Shown here: positions 43,266 to 51,154 of the stretch, in pieces | Layout: each line of letters starts with the position of its first letter | How positions within the stretch are numbered: the first letter of the stretch is position 1 | The notes under the pieces: model-generated | The model's database searches: none | Told to the model about the DNA's origin: nothing | What the model saw: the letters and a program-made list of their open reading frames with translations, nothing else | Program-made: the position numbers and the translations under genes | DNA from: Aureibaculum sp. 2308TA14-22 | GTDB taxonomy: Bacteria; Bacteroidota; Bacteroidia; Flavobacteriales; Flavobacteriaceae | Assembly: GCF_040538665.1 (NCBI RefSeq) | Contig: NZ_JBEWXT010000001.1 | Location: forward strand, 3,126,501-3,190,500 | DNA length: 64,000 nt | Reading direction: 5' to 3'

Positions 43266-44485
43266 AACAAAGCATTGTAATCATAGGTGGAGGAGCAGCA
43301 GGGTTTTTTGCAGCAATTACTTGTGCTGAAAATAATCCAAAAGCCAAAATTACAATACTTGAACGAGGGAAAGATGTGCTTCAAAAAGTAAAAATATCTG
43401 GTGGTGGAAGATGCAACGTTACCCATGCCTGTTTTGATCCAAAGGAACTTTGTGAATTTTACCCCAGAGGTAAAAAAGAATTGTTAGGGCCCTTCCATCA
43501 ATTTATGACTGGAGATACCATGCAATGGTTTGAAAACCGTGGCGTTGAATTAAAAATAGAAGCTGACAATCGTGTTTTCCCAGTTTCCAATTCTTCACAA
43601 AGTATTATTGATGTGTTGACAAATACAACCGAAAAGTTAGGAATACAAGTTAAATTAAATCATCGTGTTGAAGCGTTTGAAAAGCAAGAAGAGCTCTGGA
43701 AAATTTTAACAAGCAAAGGTAATTTTATAGCCGATAAACTATTGGTTGCTACTGGCAGTAATACCAAAATTTGGGAGCTATTGAGTAACTTAGGGCATAC
43801 AATAGTTCCACCCGTTCCTTCATTATTTACTTTTAAAATAAACGACAAACGGATTAAAGAAATTCCCGGGGTTACAGTTGCAAATGCAACGGTTTCTATT
43901 GTAAATTCGCAATTTGAATCTAATGGGCCACTATTGATTACACACTGGGGTATGAGCGGTCCCGCCGTTTTAAAATTATCAGCTTTTGGGGCTCGTTTTT
44001 TGGCTGAAAAAAACTATCAATATAATGTTAAGGTTAACTGGCTTTCACAATCTAAACAGCAGGTTTTCGACAGCTTAAAAACCTTCAGAAAAGAACATCA
44101 AAAAAAACAGGTAATAGTAAAGTCTGTTTTCGAAGAAATACCTAAACGCTTATGGATAAACTTAGTTTTAGCCTCTGAAATTAAAAGTGATTCCAATTGG
44201 GCGGATGTTTCAAACAAACAACTAGAAAATTTAACCAATCAATTAACCACAAGTATTTTTAATGCCAATGGTAAATCTACTTTTAAAGAAGAGTTTGTCA
44301 CCGCGGGCGGAGTCGACTTAAAAGAAATAAACTTTAAACGCTTCGAAAGCAAGTTGAATAGTAATCTATTCTTTGCTGGTGAAGTATTAAATATTGATGC
44401 CATTACGGGCGGGTTTAACTTCCAAAATGCCTGGACAGGCGGTTATATTGTGGGTAATACTATGACGAAATCTAACAACAAGTAA
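43262..44485 (+). CDS. NAD(P)/FAD-dependent oxidoreductase, HI0933/BaiN family
   Basis: Flavoprotein of unknown substrate. The N-terminal dinucleotide loop is SIVIIGGGAAGFFAAITCAENN. KISGGGRCNVTHACFDPKELCEFYPRG near residue 46 is the family signature. LLVATGSNTKIWELLSNLGHTIVPPVPSLFTF lies in the middle and LFFAGEVLNIDAITGGFNFQNAWTGGYIVGNTM near the end closes the FAD site. At 407 residues it has normal length. It is the last gene of the panD run and overlaps the convergent membrane-protein gene by 14 bases. Confidence 0.9.
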   Translation: MKQSIVIIGGGAAGFFAAITCAENNPKAKITILERGKDVLQKVKISGGGRCNVTHACFDPKELCEFYPRGKKELLGPFHQFMTGDTMQWFENRGVELKIEADNRVFPVSNSSQSIIDVLTNTTEKLGIQVKLNHRVEAFEKQEELWKILTSKGNFIADKLLVATGSNTKIWELLSNLGHTIVPPVPSLFTFKINDKRIKEIPGVTVANATVSIVNSQFESNGPLLITHWGMSGPAVLKLSAFGARFLAEKNYQYNVKVNWLSQSKQQVFDSLKTFRKEHQKKQVIVKSVFEEIPKRLWINLVLASEIKSDSNWADVSNKQLENLTNQLTTSIFNANGKSTFKEEFVTAGGVDLKEINFKRFESKLNSNLFFAGEVLNIDAITGGFNFQNAWTGGYIVGNTMTKSNNK

Positions 44486-45041
44486 TCCTCGTTCGATATT
44501 TATTCCATACCAATTTACCTTTTGGAAATAGTACTAGTATATGAAGTACGGCTAGTAAAATAGCACCAGGTATAGTATTTTCAGCAACAAAAATCATTAA
44601 TGTGCCTCCCGTTGTTTCATTTAAATTTTGTATAGCTATAGGGTCAAGTCCCATTATGTTCATTTTAATACCAATAATTAAAGCTATGGCCGCAAAATGA
44701 AATCCGTTGGCAAATAGGTGTATAATATATTCCCATCGAGGCAAACCACCCATAAATTTTCTGCTATCGCCTTCGGCATAAGCATCTATTCCCAAAACAA
44801 TAATATCGAGCAATACTAAAATTACGCCTATCCAAAAACCGATTTGGGAGTTACTCAAAAACAAAAACCAAACAATTAGCGGAAATAATATTGCTCTAAC
44901 GGTATGTGTTTTGTGTTCAAAAACACTTTCTTTTTGGTTAAACAACCCGTACTTCCAAATGTGTAAGTAAAATCCATCATAGGTTGCCAACGCCATAAAA
45001 AGTAGTAGACAAAAACTACTTAAATAAAATAGTATTTCCAT
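44472..45041 (-). CDS. Membrane protein of unknown function ending in a cysteine pair
   Basis: A 189-residue protein with five or six hydrophobic helices, at about 4-22, 50-66, 70-85, 112-128, 148-170. A charged loop holds HIWKYGLFNQKESVFEHKTHTVRAIL. I do not recognise a named family. The C-terminus reads KYRTRITCC, and the same terminal TCC occurs in the ArsR protein of the neighbouring cluster. It lies downstream of the arsenate-reductase-like gene on the same strand, separated by a palindromic element of about 160 bases. Co-transcription with the cluster is possible but not shown. A role in metalloid handling is a guess from context. Confidence 0.6.
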   Translation of the reverse strand: MEILFYLSSFCLLLFMALATYDGFYLHIWKYGLFNQKESVFEHKTHTVRAILFPLIVWFLFLSNSQIGFWIGVILVLLDIIVLGIDAYAEGDSRKFMGGLPRWEYIIHLFANGFHFAAIALIIGIKMNIMGLDPIAIQNLNETTGGTLMIFVAENTIPGAILLAVLHILVLFPKGKLVWNKYRTRITCC

Positions 45042-45064
45042 ATTAATTTTGTTTTAGTTGTTAT

Positions 45065-45226
45065 TGAACTGGTTTAAACTTTTTCCATTTGCTAAAAAAT
45101 TGTACTTTTTCACTCATTTTTTGTCTTTTCATCCTTCCTTAGCTCTGCTAGGCAAATCAAAAAAGCCTTCAAATAAGCAAAAAATGACTAATTTTCGCTT
45201 AAACGCGAAAAGTTTAAACCAGTTCA
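45065..45226. repeat. Palindromic inverted-repeat element overlapping the end of the arsenate-reductase-like gene
   Basis: Perfect 19-bp inverted repeats, TGAACTGGTTTAAACTTTT at 45065-45083 and its complement at 45208-45226, bound 162 bases. The inner flanks keep partial symmetry, for example CATTTTTTG about 50 bases in from each end on opposite strands. A small hairpin TTTTCGC/GCGAAAA (45193-45211) sits inside the right arm and could stop transcription. The right repeat contains the last codons and stop of the reductase-like gene, so the element seems to have supplied its C-terminus. No coding capacity is present. Confidence 0.6.
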
Positions 45227-45849
45227 TTTATTTTTGAAAAAACATAAAATAATTCTGTCGCAATTTGCAGGCTTCTTTCATTATATTTTGCTAATTGCTC
45301 GGGCGTATTATCAAACTTCTTAGGGTCTTCAAAAGTAATCGGAATTCGTTTTTCGGCTCCAGCTATAAATGGGCAATTTTCATCTGCGTGTGAGCAAGTC
45401 ATGATTGCTGCATAACCTGAATTTGGGTTGAAGGTGTCATCAAAAGTCTTTGAAAATCCAATTACGGGATGCTCATTTTCAGAATACTTAATAGCATATA
45501 CCGGATTTTTCCCTTCGGATAACTTCTTAATTTTAAAACCTGTATTTTGCAACGTCTCTACTACTTTTGAAAAAAGTGCAGTGGCTTCGGTACCTCCAGA
45601 ATAGCAAAATACGTTATTAATGTTATAATATGAAGCTGCTGTTTTAGCCCAAATTTGGGATAGGTGACTCCTTCTGGAGTTATGTGTGCAAATAAAATTT
45701 AATAGTATTGGCTGTTTAGCATTTACCTTTGACTGAATATACTCGATTAAAGGTTGCAACATGTTTTTACGTTCATCCAAAATGCTTTTTGCACTGAATG
45801 TTTGTATTGCGTTTTCTATTTCAGCAAAAAGCTTACTATTTGAATTCAT
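45214..45849 (-). CDS. Low-molecular-weight phosphatase-fold arsenate reductase-like protein
   Basis: Predicted to reduce arsenate to arsenite or to act as a protein-tyrosine phosphatase. The catalytic P-loop is FICTHNSRRSHLSQIWAKT with nucleophile C54 and R60 in the C-x5-R arrangement. GYAAIMTCSHADENCPFIAGAEKRIPITFEDPKKFD near residue 150 carries further cysteines of the type used by thioredoxin-linked ArsC, and the conserved acid. At 211 residues it is longer than the 130-140 of ArsC because of an N-terminal helical extension (about 45 residues). It is the fourth gene of arsR, GNAT, DUF6428-like, reductase-like. Its last codons lie in an inverted repeat. Confidence 0.82.
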   Translation of the reverse strand: MNSNSKLFAEIENAIQTFSAKSILDERKNMLQPLIEYIQSKVNAKQPILLNFICTHNSRRSHLSQIWAKTAASYYNINNVFCYSGGTEATALFSKVVETLQNTGFKIKKLSEGKNPVYAIKYSENEHPVIGFSKTFDDTFNPNSGYAAIMTCSHADENCPFIAGAEKRIPITFEDPKKFDNTPEQLAKYNERSLQIATELFYVFSKINELV

Positions 45850-45865
45850 AATTTGATTTCGAATT

Positions 45866-46357
45866 TTAACAACAACCGCTATTCGGATTGCAACAAGATT
45901 CAGATGAAACTTGTAACTCTTTTTCTGGCACTACACATAACTCAGGTGCTTTACATTCTGTTTTAACAGCAAACAGCTTTACAATTAATTTGTTGTCATT
46001 AGATTGAACCTTATCAATGGATAGTACGGAAGTATGAAAATCAGCATTGCCATATTCAACTTTTACTTCAGTATCTAGCCATAAAGGTCTAATGGAATTA
46101 ACGCGATTTAAAATAGAAAGTGCCTTATCCGTTGTTAAGTAATCTTCTTTTCCTATTTCTGAGGGGCTCTCCCATAATTGAATATGTGTCTCTTTCCAAT
46201 CATTTGTTGTTCCACCACAATCAACGGTTTCAAATGTTACGTTTTTAACTTCGGTTAAATGATAATTTGCCAAGGCAAATTTACCTTCTGCATACTCAAA
46301 CAAAAGCTCTTTCTGTTTGTTGGCTTCTAATATTTCCAATAATTTTTTAGTATTCAT
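45866..46357 (-). CDS. DUF6428-like protein with cysteine-rich C-terminus
   Basis: A 163-residue cytoplasmic protein of the kind often found in flavobacterial arsenic clusters. The body has no catalytic motif that I recognise. It includes TFETVDCGGTTNDWKETHIQLWESP near residue 41 and LWLDTEVKVEYGNADFHTSVLSI near residue 92. The tail ESCCNPNSGCC ends in two cysteine pairs, and KTECKAPELC adds two more cysteines before it. Such clusters can bind arsenite, so a metallochaperone role is plausible but inferred. It lies 16 bases before the reductase-like gene and 12 bases after the GNAT gene. Confidence 0.7.
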   Translation of the reverse strand: MNTKKLLEILEANKQKELLFEYAEGKFALANYHLTEVKNVTFETVDCGGTTNDWKETHIQLWESPSEIGKEDYLTTDKALSILNRVNSIRPLWLDTEVKVEYGNADFHTSVLSIDKVQSNDNKLIVKLFAVKTECKAPELCVVPEKELQVSSESCCNPNSGCC

Positions 46358-46369
46358 AATTAAACTATT

Positions 46370-46885
46370 TTAATGTATTCCTATAATTTTGCTTCTTCTT
46401 TCCATAATAATATTATCGTGCCATATTCCATCTCGCTTTGCCACTTTTTCTCTGTAGCCAATTTCTCTAAATCCAATTTTTTTATGAAGGTTGATACTGG
46501 CTATGTTTCCACGGAAAATACCGGCTTGCAACGTCCAAATACCATTGTTTTCACTTTCAACAATTAGTTTTTCCAATAATTGAATTCCTATTCCTTGATG
46601 AGCGTAATCTGTGTGTACATAAACACTAACCTCTGCTACACCTTTATAAACTTCTCTACTTGAAACGATTGAAAGTGCTGCCCAGCCCATTATTTTGTTT
46701 TCAGACCAAGCCGCCAAACGCGGGTGTTTTAAAAACTTAATATCCCATTTTTCCCAACTGGGAACCTCGGTTTCAAACGTGGCAATACCCGTTTCAATAC
46801 CAAGCATGTAAATTTCTGAAACTGCACTCCAATCTTCAATAGCTATATGTTTTATTTCAATTTTCAAACCGCAGCTTAACAACAT
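46370..46885 (-). CDS. GNAT N-acetyltransferase, phosphinothricin-acetyltransferase/ArsN1 type
   Basis: The protein matches the PAT/ArsN1 branch. EIKHIAIEDWSAVSEIYMLGIETGIATFETEVPSWEKWD opens the fold, MGWAALSIVSSREVYKGVAEVSVYVH is the core strand region, and DYAHQGIGIQLLEKLIVES near residue 91 holds the acetyl-CoA loop (QGIGxxL). NLHKKIGFREIGYREKVAKRDGIWHDNIIMER closes it. ArsN1 enzymes acetylate organic arsenicals or antimetabolites, and a role in this arsenic-type cluster is inferred from position. The ATG at 46885 overlaps arsR by 10 bases. A TTG at 46867 is an alternative start that avoids the overlap. Confidence 0.82.
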   Translation of the reverse strand: MLLSCGLKIEIKHIAIEDWSAVSEIYMLGIETGIATFETEVPSWEKWDIKFLKHPRLAAWSENKIMGWAALSIVSSREVYKGVAEVSVYVHTDYAHQGIGIQLLEKLIVESENNGIWTLQAGIFRGNIASINLHKKIGFREIGYREKVAKRDGIWHDNIIMERRSKIIGIH

Positions 46886-47208
46886 GTAATGGTTTTAAAG
46901 TCCAGTTTAAAAAGTGTTGAGAAAAGTGTTGTAGCCTTTTTCCAATTCTTTTGGTGGATACAATATTTAATTTTTGGAGGATTTATTTCCCCCTCGATCA
47001 ATCCCGCGTCTTTCAGTTCTTTTAAATGTTGTGATATAGTGGATTGTGCCAATGGTAACATTTCGACCAAATCTCCAGTATAGCAACAGCTCTGGTTACT
47101 CAGGTATTTTAAAATAATAAGCCGTGTAGGATGCCCCAATGCTTTGGCAAATTTTGCCAAGACTTCCGCTTCTTCACTAAATTCTATATGTCGTAATGTT
47201 TTATTCAT
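46876..47208 (-). CDS. arsR: ArsR family metalloregulatory repressor
   Basis: Small winged-helix repressor of about 110 residues. After EEAEVLAKFAKALGHPTRLIILKYLSNQSCCYTGDLVEML come the recognition helix AQSTISQHLKELKDAGLI and the wing. Cysteines sit at SCCYTG just before the recognition helices, at KYCIHQ and in the terminal TCC. These are candidates for arsenite binding, and their placement differs from the ELCVCDL site of classical ArsR. The ATG at 47208 is preferred to the TTG at 47220, because a TAnnTTTG promoter overlaps the latter. It is the first gene of its cluster and probably represses itself through the palindrome at 47211-47232. Confidence 0.9.
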   Translation of the reverse strand: MNKTLRHIEFSEEAEVLAKFAKALGHPTRLIILKYLSNQSCCYTGDLVEMLPLAQSTISQHLKELKDAGLIEGEINPPKIKYCIHQKNWKKATTLFSTLFKLDFKTITCC

Positions 47209-47210
47209 AG

Positions 47211-47232
47211 TTAATCGCAAATGTACGATTAA
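47211..47232 (-). promoter_or_regulatory. Candidate ArsR operator enclosing the arsR -7 promoter element
   Basis: TTAATCG (47211-47217) and CGATTAA (47226-47232) are perfect 7-bp inverted arms separated by 8 bases. The 8-base spacer is itself the promoter: on the minus strand 47225-47218 reads TACATTTG. A dimeric repressor bound here would cover the -7 element, as expected for autorepression. Confidence 0.6.
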
Positions 47233-47257
47233 TATTTGAATTGCAAAATTTTATTAA

Positions 47258-47265
47258 TACTTTTG
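47258..47265 (+). promoter_or_regulatory. TAnnTTTG promoter element of alkB
   Basis: TACTTTTG lies 20 bases before the alkB ATG, 26 bases from the divergent arsR operator. Confidence 0.55.
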
Positions 47266-47284
47266 ATGAAATTCTCTATTAGGT

Positions 47285-47893
47285 ATGTACCTCTTCGATA
47301 ATCTTGTTGACTCAACTAAAAACCTATTACCCAAAGAAGGTACGGTAAATTATTATGGAAGATTATTAAGCCAACAGGAAGCAACAGGTTACTATGACAG
47401 TTTATTAAAGAACATTGAATGGAAAAACGATATTGCCATTATCTTTGGTAAACGCATAGAAACCAAACGCAAAGTAGCTTGGTATGCCGAAAAGCCTTTT
47501 GAATATACCTATTCCAACAATACAAAATTGGCGTTACCATGGACAAAAGAACTATTAGAATTAAAACAAATAGTAGAGGCAAAAACGGGAGAAACATTTA
47601 ACTCATGCCTGTTGAACCTCTACCACAATGGTTCGGAAGGTATGGCCTGGCATAGTGATGGTGAAAAGGATTTAAAAAAGAACGGTGCAATTGCCTCCTT
47701 AAGTTTTGGAGCAGAACGTAAATTCGCTTTTAAACATAAAGAAAGCAAAGAAGTAGTTTCTCTAGTCTTAGAACACGGAAGTCTTTTGGTAATGAAAGAT
47801 GAAACTCAAACACATTGGCTGCACAGATTGCCACCAACTAAAAAATTCTTTAAACCGAGGGTGAATTTGACTTTTAGAACTATTGAAAAATAA
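47285..47893 (+). CDS. alkB: AlkB-type 2-oxoglutarate-dependent DNA/RNA dealkylase
   Basis: Iron and 2-oxoglutarate dioxygenase that repairs alkylated bases. The core is NLYHNGSEGMAWHSDGEKDL with iron ligands H123 and D125, then ASLSFGAERKFAFKHK, and the late ligand H180 in THWLHRLP. RVNLTFR near residue 192 supplies the arginine that binds 2-oxoglutarate. At 202 residues it matches the ABH2/ABH3-like bacterial group. It is divergent from the arsR cluster and has its own promoter. Confidence 0.92.
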   Translation: MYLFDNLVDSTKNLLPKEGTVNYYGRLLSQQEATGYYDSLLKNIEWKNDIAIIFGKRIETKRKVAWYAEKPFEYTYSNNTKLALPWTKELLELKQIVEAKTGETFNSCLLNLYHNGSEGMAWHSDGEKDLKKNGAIASLSFGAERKFAFKHKESKEVVSLVLEHGSLLVMKDETQTHWLHRLPPTKKFFKPRVNLTFRTIEK

Positions 47894-47939
47894 ATTCCAA
47901 ACCCCAAGTCGTTGAAATTTGTTAGTTACTAAGCGGAGC

Positions 47940-48176
47940 TTAGTTAGCTACTTCTGCCCTATGCGGTTTTAAAGCATCACGATACGTAATCATGTCTTTT
48001 TCATCAACTGCAATAAAAGCGGTTGCATTATATTCAGAAAATTCTGCTACCTCAACCTCATGGTAAGTCAAGTTTTCCTTTACCGCAAACTCTTTTAAAT
48101 GTATAGCATGATGTTTAGCCGTAGGCAAAGCTTCAGGCCCTCTAAAGTCCCAAATGAGTTTTATTTTTCTGTTCAA
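47940..48176 (-). CDS. Small conserved-type hypothetical protein
   Basis: A protein of about 78 residues beginning (M)NRKIKLIWDFRGPEALPTAKHH and ending YRDALKPHRAEVAN. The composition and the absence of overlap with neighbours suggest a real gene. It has one alpha-beta domain with several histidines (KHHAIHLKEF and YHEVEV) and no motif that I can name. No ATG is available at the 5' end. TTG at 48176 is preferred and TTG at 48197 would add seven residues. It follows the serine hydrolase gene by 9-30 bases on the same strand and may share its transcript. Confidence 0.6.
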   Translation of the reverse strand: MNRKIKLIWDFRGPEALPTAKHHAIHLKEFAVKENLTYHEVEVAEFSEYNATAFIAVDEKDMITYRDALKPHRAEVAN

Positions 48177-48206
48177 TTTTAATCTTTTAAAGAGCAAAAA
48201 TAAACT

Positions 48207-49526
48207 TTATTCCTTTTGCAGTTTATGTTCTTTCCCTCCAAAATTGAGAATCATAGAATTATCCGAAAGATTAAAGCTAAATTTTATTCCCATTGAGTCG
48301 TAACTGAAGGTGTCTTTTTTTGTAGCAATTAATTTAAAAGCAGGTTGACCCGTTGCTTGAGCAATTAGTGTATTTCCTTCTTTAGTAAAAGTTACTTTTG
48401 CAGGAAATGTTGAGCCGCTATAAACTCCCAAATACACATCTAAATCTTCACTTTTTAATTCAATATTAGATTTACTTTCAAGTTTTGGGTCATTACTGAA
48501 ATAGGTTTCTAATATGGATATTAAAGTTGGTACTACTGAAGTATTTGAAGCATTAAAACAAAATGCAATTGAAACATTTTTACTGGGAATGTATGCAGCC
48601 ATAGCTCTGAAACCATCAATTCCGCCATCGTGTCCATATACCTTCATCCCTTTAAAAACCAATTGAGACATTCCTATTCCCATATTCTCGTTTACGGTTT
48701 TCATTTTTTTCAAAGCTGTTTTTGAAGTTAAGTTACCTGAAAAGAGATTGTCATAAAATATGTTCAGTTCTCTAGGGGTCGCTACAATTGCCCCTGCTCC
48801 CATTGGTCCGGTTAAATCGGTTTCCAATGTTATTGGTTTCCATTCAGGATCTTCCTGATAATAAGATAATGCCTCATTTTTCTCTGGGCTTATTTTCTTA
48901 CCATATAGAGTTCTTGTCAAATTAAGTGGTTCTATAATTCGAGTATTCAAAATCTCAGAAAACAGCTTTTTATCAATGTCTTCAGCAATATAAGAGAGTA
49001 AAATATAATTGGTATTTGAATATGATGTTTTTGTATTAGGTTCAAAATCTACTCCATTTTTAATAGCTTTTTCAAGCATTTCTTTTCTACTTCTCGGCTT
49101 ACTTATCCAAAGCATAAACCCTTCTTCAGAAGTTATATTATATAAACCACTTCTATGATATAACAAATTTTCAATAGTTATTTTTTCTGCATTTTTAATT
49201 TCAGGAAAGTAAGTGCTTAGCTTAGTATTCAAACTCAACTTTTCCTCATCAATCAATTGCATTATAATTGTGGCCGTAAACGTTTTGGTGATGGAGCCAA
49301 TTCTATATTTAGTAAATGCATCGGCTTTAGTTTTTGAATTAAGATTTGAAAAACCTATGGATTTTTGATAAACTTCCTCTCCGTCTTTAAAAATGGAAAC
49401 CGTGCCCATTGCCATATTACTTTCTTCAATGCTATTTAATAAACTATCAAGTTTAGTTTTGTTAATAGTTTGAGATTGTAAGTAAGAGCAAAATAAAAGT
49501 GCCGCTATTATAATAAATCGTATCAT
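48207..49526 (-). CDS. Beta-lactamase-related serine hydrolase (class C fold)
   Basis: Exported penicillin-binding-protein-like hydrolase, with signal peptide MIRFIIIAALLFCSYLQSQT. The nucleophile motif is RIGSITKTFTA (S78, K81). TSYSNTNYILLSYI near residue 166 is the YxN motif, and KVYGHDGGIDGFRAMAAYIPSK near residue 290 replaces KTG with HDG, as is usual in the esterase/peptidase branch. The C-terminal 90 residues form a beta domain (LDVYLGVYSGSTFPAKVTFTKEG). The likely substrates are peptides or esters, and beta-lactams are less likely. It is 3 bases after a small TolQ/MotA-like gene. Confidence 0.88.
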   Translation of the reverse strand: MIRFIIIAALLFCSYLQSQTINKTKLDSLLNSIEESNMAMGTVSIFKDGEEVYQKSIGFSNLNSKTKADAFTKYRIGSITKTFTATIIMQLIDEEKLSLNTKLSTYFPEIKNAEKITIENLLYHRSGLYNITSEEGFMLWISKPRSRKEMLEKAIKNGVDFEPNTKTSYSNTNYILLSYIAEDIDKKLFSEILNTRIIEPLNLTRTLYGKKISPEKNEALSYYQEDPEWKPITLETDLTGPMGAGAIVATPRELNIFYDNLFSGNLTSKTALKKMKTVNENMGIGMSQLVFKGMKVYGHDGGIDGFRAMAAYIPSKNVSIAFCFNASNTSVVPTLISILETYFSNDPKLESKSNIELKSEDLDVYLGVYSGSTFPAKVTFTKEGNTLIAQATGQPAFKLIATKKDTFSYDSMGIKFSFNLSDNSMILNFGGKEHKLQKE

Positions 49527-49529
49527 TCT

Positions 49530-49874
49530 TTATTTTTTTAACCATGTTAACACAATAATCCCTAATCTGCCTATTAAAAACACAACCATACCAAAAACAG
49601 GAGATAGCATACTTATTTTTATACCGCTAGCCAAAACTGCAGGTGAAATATTATCAATAGACTCTATCGCATCAAATCCACCAATCATACCAATAAGCTG
49701 GCCTAAAAAACCCCAAACCAAAGCAAATAATGTTATGGAGCTTATAAGTTTAATGGTTTTACTAGAAGATTCTTTTTTTAGCAAACCTTGAACAATTAAA
49801 ATAATAACCAGAATTAAAATTAGAAGTAACGGATACATAAAAAATGGGCCTCCTTCACTAAGTCTATCAAACAT
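49530..49874 (-). CDS. Small MotA/TolQ/ExbB-like membrane protein
   Basis: A 114-residue protein with three hydrophobic helices: PFFMYPLLLILILVIILIVQGLL, ISSITLFALVWGFLGQLIGMIGGFDAIESI and the C-terminal MVVFLIGRLGIIVLTWL. The second and third helices with the GFLGQLIGM and AVLASGIKISMLSPVFGM segments resemble the proton-channel helices of MotA/TolQ/ExbB. The large cytoplasmic domain and a partner ExbD/TolR gene are missing. It is the first gene of a pair with the serine hydrolase and divergent from a LytS-type kinase. The function is not known. Confidence 0.7.
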   Translation of the reverse strand: MFDRLSEGGPFFMYPLLLILILVIILIVQGLLKKESSSKTIKLISSITLFALVWGFLGQLIGMIGGFDAIESIDNISPAVLASGIKISMLSPVFGMVVFLIGRLGIIVLTWLKK

Positions 49875-50098
49875 AATATTTAGATTTTAAAATTAATAAT
49901 AGCCAAATGTATCTATTACTCTCCATACATTTTTAAATTAGCGATAAAACAACAAATAAGTACGACAAATAACCTTTTTAGCCTTCTTTGTATATTTTTT
50001 GTGCAAAAAACAAGCTTAAATTGGTAATTCGCCTATGAAATTACGCACATTGAAATAAATTAAGCAACTTGCATCATTAAAAGCTGTAAATAGTAATA

Positions 50099-51154
50099 AT
50101 GAATATAAACCTACTTCATAAAAGTAAATTTATACCCGTGCATTTTATACTATGGGTAGGTGTATGGTTTTTCTTTGTTTATTTTTTTAGTTATAACTCT
50201 AACAACACAAAATATGTAACTTGGTTTTCAAGTCTTCTCTTACCCATAACCATGGCTACTACCTACTTTATGGTGTATTATTTAATCCCCAACTACTTAT
50301 TAGTCAAAAAGTATTTTCTCTTTGTTCTTTATGGTTTATATACTGCTGTTTTTTCTACTTATTTGATTGTCCTCGCTATTTTTGGAAGTTTTATTTTCCT
50401 GTCGAATATGGAAATAAAAAAAATGCCACCAATGAGTCGGAATTTTGTATTTATTCTAATTCTAGTGTATTTAATAGTTGCTATTTTTAGTTTTATAAGT
50501 TTGCTAAATCATAATTTTAAAACCATTTCTAAAAATAAAGCGTTAGAGAACAAAATTTTGGATGCCCAATTGCAAATCAAAAGTCAAGAATTGCAATACC
50601 TAAAAAAACAGATACACCCACATTTTTTGTTCAATACATTAAATACTATTTATGGTTTTGCCCTAAAACAGTCTAAAGATACACCCGAAATTATTTTAAA
50701 ATTGTCCAATTTACTGGACTATATACTATACCAAGTGGGCAAACCGAAGGTTAGCTTAAAAAAAGAGGTTTACCATATTAAAGAATATATCGAATTGGAA
50801 AAAATCAGGTTTCAAGATTCTTTAAAAGTGGAATTTACATCTGATGAAATACCCGAAACTGTTCAGATTGCACCAATGGTTTTAATTCCATTTGTGGAAA
50901 ATGCGTTTAAGCATGGAAGTATTATCGACGGATTTTTAAGAATCGAGATTGTGATTGAATTTTCCAATAATACGCTGATTTTTAGCATCAATAATACGGC
51001 CTTACAGGGTGGAACGATTCAAAAAAACAAGGGTATCGGACTGAAAAACATCAAGAAAAGATTGACTATTTTGTATCCCGAAAATCATAGTTTATCCATT
51101 TTTGAGAAAAAAAATAGATACAATGTAACGCTTAAAATTTTAGATCTAAAATGA
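50099..51154 (+). CDS. LytS/YehU-type sensor histidine kinase
   Basis: Inner-membrane sensor of a two-component system. The first 135 residues form four membrane helices without a separate sensor domain, and a coiled coil (NKALENKILDAQLQIKSQELQYL) follows. The kinase motif KKQIHPHFLFNTLNTIYGF near residue 169 contains the phosphoacceptor H175. LVPFVENAFKHG-like LIPFVENAFKHGSI near residue 262 and KNKGIGLKNIKKRL near residue 316 form the ATP lid. It overlaps the response-regulator gene by four bases (ATGA). The promoter region of 224 bases is shared with the divergent TolQ-like and serine hydrolase genes. Confidence 0.93.
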   Translation: MNINLLHKSKFIPVHFILWVGVWFFFVYFFSYNSNNTKYVTWFSSLLLPITMATTYFMVYYLIPNYLLVKKYFLFVLYGLYTAVFSTYLIVLAIFGSFIFLSNMEIKKMPPMSRNFVFILILVYLIVAIFSFISLLNHNFKTISKNKALENKILDAQLQIKSQELQYLKKQIHPHFLFNTLNTIYGFALKQSKDTPEIILKLSNLLDYILYQVGKPKVSLKKEVYHIKEYIELEKIRFQDSLKVEFTSDEIPETVQIAPMVLIPFVENAFKHGSIIDGFLRIEIVIEFSNNTLIFSINNTALQGGTIQKNKGIGLKNIKKRLTILYPENHSLSIFEKKNRYNVTLKILDLK

